In this document: positions 62,541-64,000 of the stretch, one piece after another
Layout: each line of letters begins with the position of its first letter
Numbering within the stretch: the stretch's first letter is position 1
Assembly: GCA_037389465.1 (NCBI GenBank)
Contig: JAZARR010000214.1
Coordinates: forward strand, 1 to 64,000
Length of the DNA stretch: 64,000 nucleotides
Direction of reading: 5' to 3'
Source: Baylisascaris procyonis
Lineage: Eukaryota > Nematoda > Chromadorea > Rhabditida > Ascarididae
The notes under the pieces: model-generated
What the model saw: only the letters and a program-made list of their open reading frames with translations
What the model was told of the DNA's origin: nothing
Databases searched by the model: none
Made by a program: the position numbers and the translations under genes

Positions 62541-64000
62541 TTTTCTCAATTGCACGTCATATAAAAATTCGATCTAATAGAAAAGTTCTTGTTTTTGTCC
62601 GAGATTATTTTTGATTCTGATAGAGCTTTTAATGCTCTTTCGAATGTACGTAGTCACTCTTCCCAAATCTTGTTCCTTTATACAGTTATAGGCCCTCATT
62701 TATCGATGACCATGCAATTTTTCTCAATTGCACGTCATATAAATGATCGATCTAATAGAAAAGTTCTTGTTTTTGTCCGAGATTATTTTTGATTCTGATA
62801 GAGCTTTTAATGCTCTTTCGAATGTACGTAGTCACTCTTCCCAAATCTTATTCCTTTATACAGTTATAGGCCCTCATTTATCGATGACCATGCAATTTTT
62901 CTCAATTGCACGTCATATAAATGATCGATCTAATAGAAAAGTTCTTGTTTTTGTCCGAGATTATTTTTGATTCTGATAGAGCTTTTAATGCTCTTTCGAA
63001 TGTACCTAGTCACTCTTCCCAAATCTTGTTCCTTTATACAGTTATAGGCCTCATTTATCGATGACCATGCAATTTTTCTCAATTGCACGTCATATAAATG
63101 ATCGATCTAATAGAAAGTTCTTGTTTTTGTCCGAGGTTATTTTTGATTCTGATAGAGCTTTTAATGCTCTTTCGAATGTACCTAGTCACTCTTCCCAAAT
63201 CTTGTTCCTTTATACAGTTATAGGCCCTCATTTATCGATGACTATGCAATTTTTCTCAATTGCACGTCATATAAATGATCGATCTAATAGAAAAGTTCTT
63301 GTTTTTGTCCGAGGTTATTTTTGATTCTGATAGAGCTTTTAATGCTTCGAATGTACCTAGTCTCTTCCCAAATCTTGTTCCTTTATACAGTTATAGGCCC
63401 TCATTTATCGATGACTATGCAATTTTTCTCAATTGCACGTCATATAAATGATCGATCTAATAGAAAAGTTCTTGTTTTTGTCCGAGATTATTTTTGATTC
63501 TGATAGAGCTTTTAATGCTCTTTCGAATGTACCTAGTCACTCTTCCCAAATCTTGTTCCTTTATACAGTTATAGGCCCTCATTTATCGATGACTATGCAA
63601 TTTTTCTCAATTGCACGTCATATAAATGATCGATCTAATAGAAAAGTTCTTGTTTTTGTCCGAGATTATTTTTGATTCTGATAGAGCTTTTAATGCTCTT
63701 TCGAATGTACCTAGTCACTCTTCCCAAATCTTGTTCCTTTATACAGTTATAGGCCCTCATTTATCGATGACTATGCAATTTTTCTCAATTGCACGTCATA
63801 TAAATGATCGATCTAATAGAAAAGTTCTTGTTTTTGTCCGAGATTATTTTTGATTCTGATAGAGCTTTTAATGCTCTTTCGAATGTACCTAGTCACTCTT
63901 CCCAAATCTTGTTCCTTTATACAGTTATAGGCCCTCATTTATCGATGACTATGCAATTTTCTCAATTGCACGTCATATAAATGATCGATCTAATAGAAAA
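62540..64000 (+). repeat. 178-bp satellite, right block, about 8 units to the window edge
   Basis: The word agttcttgtttttgtccgag recurs at 62584, 62762, 62940, 63116, 63294, 63467, 63645 and 63823 (spacing 173-178, mostly 178). Units are nearly identical. Each contains the short palindrome gagcttttaatgctc. The 67-87 codon frames that tile it (ending LVFVRDYF) are by-products of the repeat. Confidence 0.97.

Noticed and set aside
62589..63853. Series of + frames ending LVFVRDYF
   Set aside because: They tile the 178-bp satellite with the same sequence each time; not a repeat protein gene.

Overview
The window is nematode nuclear DNA: AT-rich, with spliced genes that have long introns, T-rich splice acceptors of the ttttcag type, and no bacterial gene organisation. 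A BEL/Pao retrotransposon of 7,625 bp with 258-bp LTRs and an env-like reading frame resembles, from memory, the Tas element of Ascaris. I therefore suspect an ascarid-type parasite, but the species is inference.

Layout. 1-5.7 kb: no supported gene. 5.75-6.39 kb (+): a possible two-exon secreted protein. 10.6-32.7 kb (+): the main gene, an insulin receptor substrate (IRS/IST-1-like) docking protein that I reconstructed as 19 in-phase exons coding for 862 residues. It has an N-terminal PH domain, a PTB domain and a long Ser-rich tail with one YxxM motif. 38.1-40.2 kb (+): two exons of a TMEM60/TMEM185-family membrane protein. 43.37-43.99 kb: a tandem array of about 200-bp units, each starting with a tRNA-His-like sequence. 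44.27-46.25 kb (+): the C-terminal part of HOP2 (PSMC3IP/TBPIP), a meiotic recombination factor that C. elegans lacks, with one probable single-base deletion in an A-run. 49.4-60.2 kb (-): the last five recognisable exons of the cohesin ATPase SMC3, with one frameshift and one nonsense codon. The BEL/Pao element (51,185-58,809, minus strand) sits in one SMC3 intron, flanked by a 5-bp target duplication. 60.6-64.0 kb: a 178-bp satellite in opposite orientations on the two sides of a large AT-rich inverted repeat centred near 61.9 kb.

How things fit together. The IRS protein would couple an insulin/IGF-type receptor (PTB domain) and membrane lipid (PH domain) to PI3-kinase (the YxxM motif). HOP2 and SMC3 both act on meiotic chromosomes, but they are convergent and I see no sign of a functional cluster. 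One-base gaps in HOP2, SMC3 and the retroelement, and ragged left-arm satellite copies, leave open that part of the damage is uncorrected sequencing error; the SMC3 nonsense codon is a substitution and is less easily explained that way.

I found no CRISPR array, operon or clearly new multi-gene system. The most useful results are the IRS gene model, HOP2 in a nematode, the retroelement-split SMC3 locus, the tRNA-His-derived array and the inverted satellite block.
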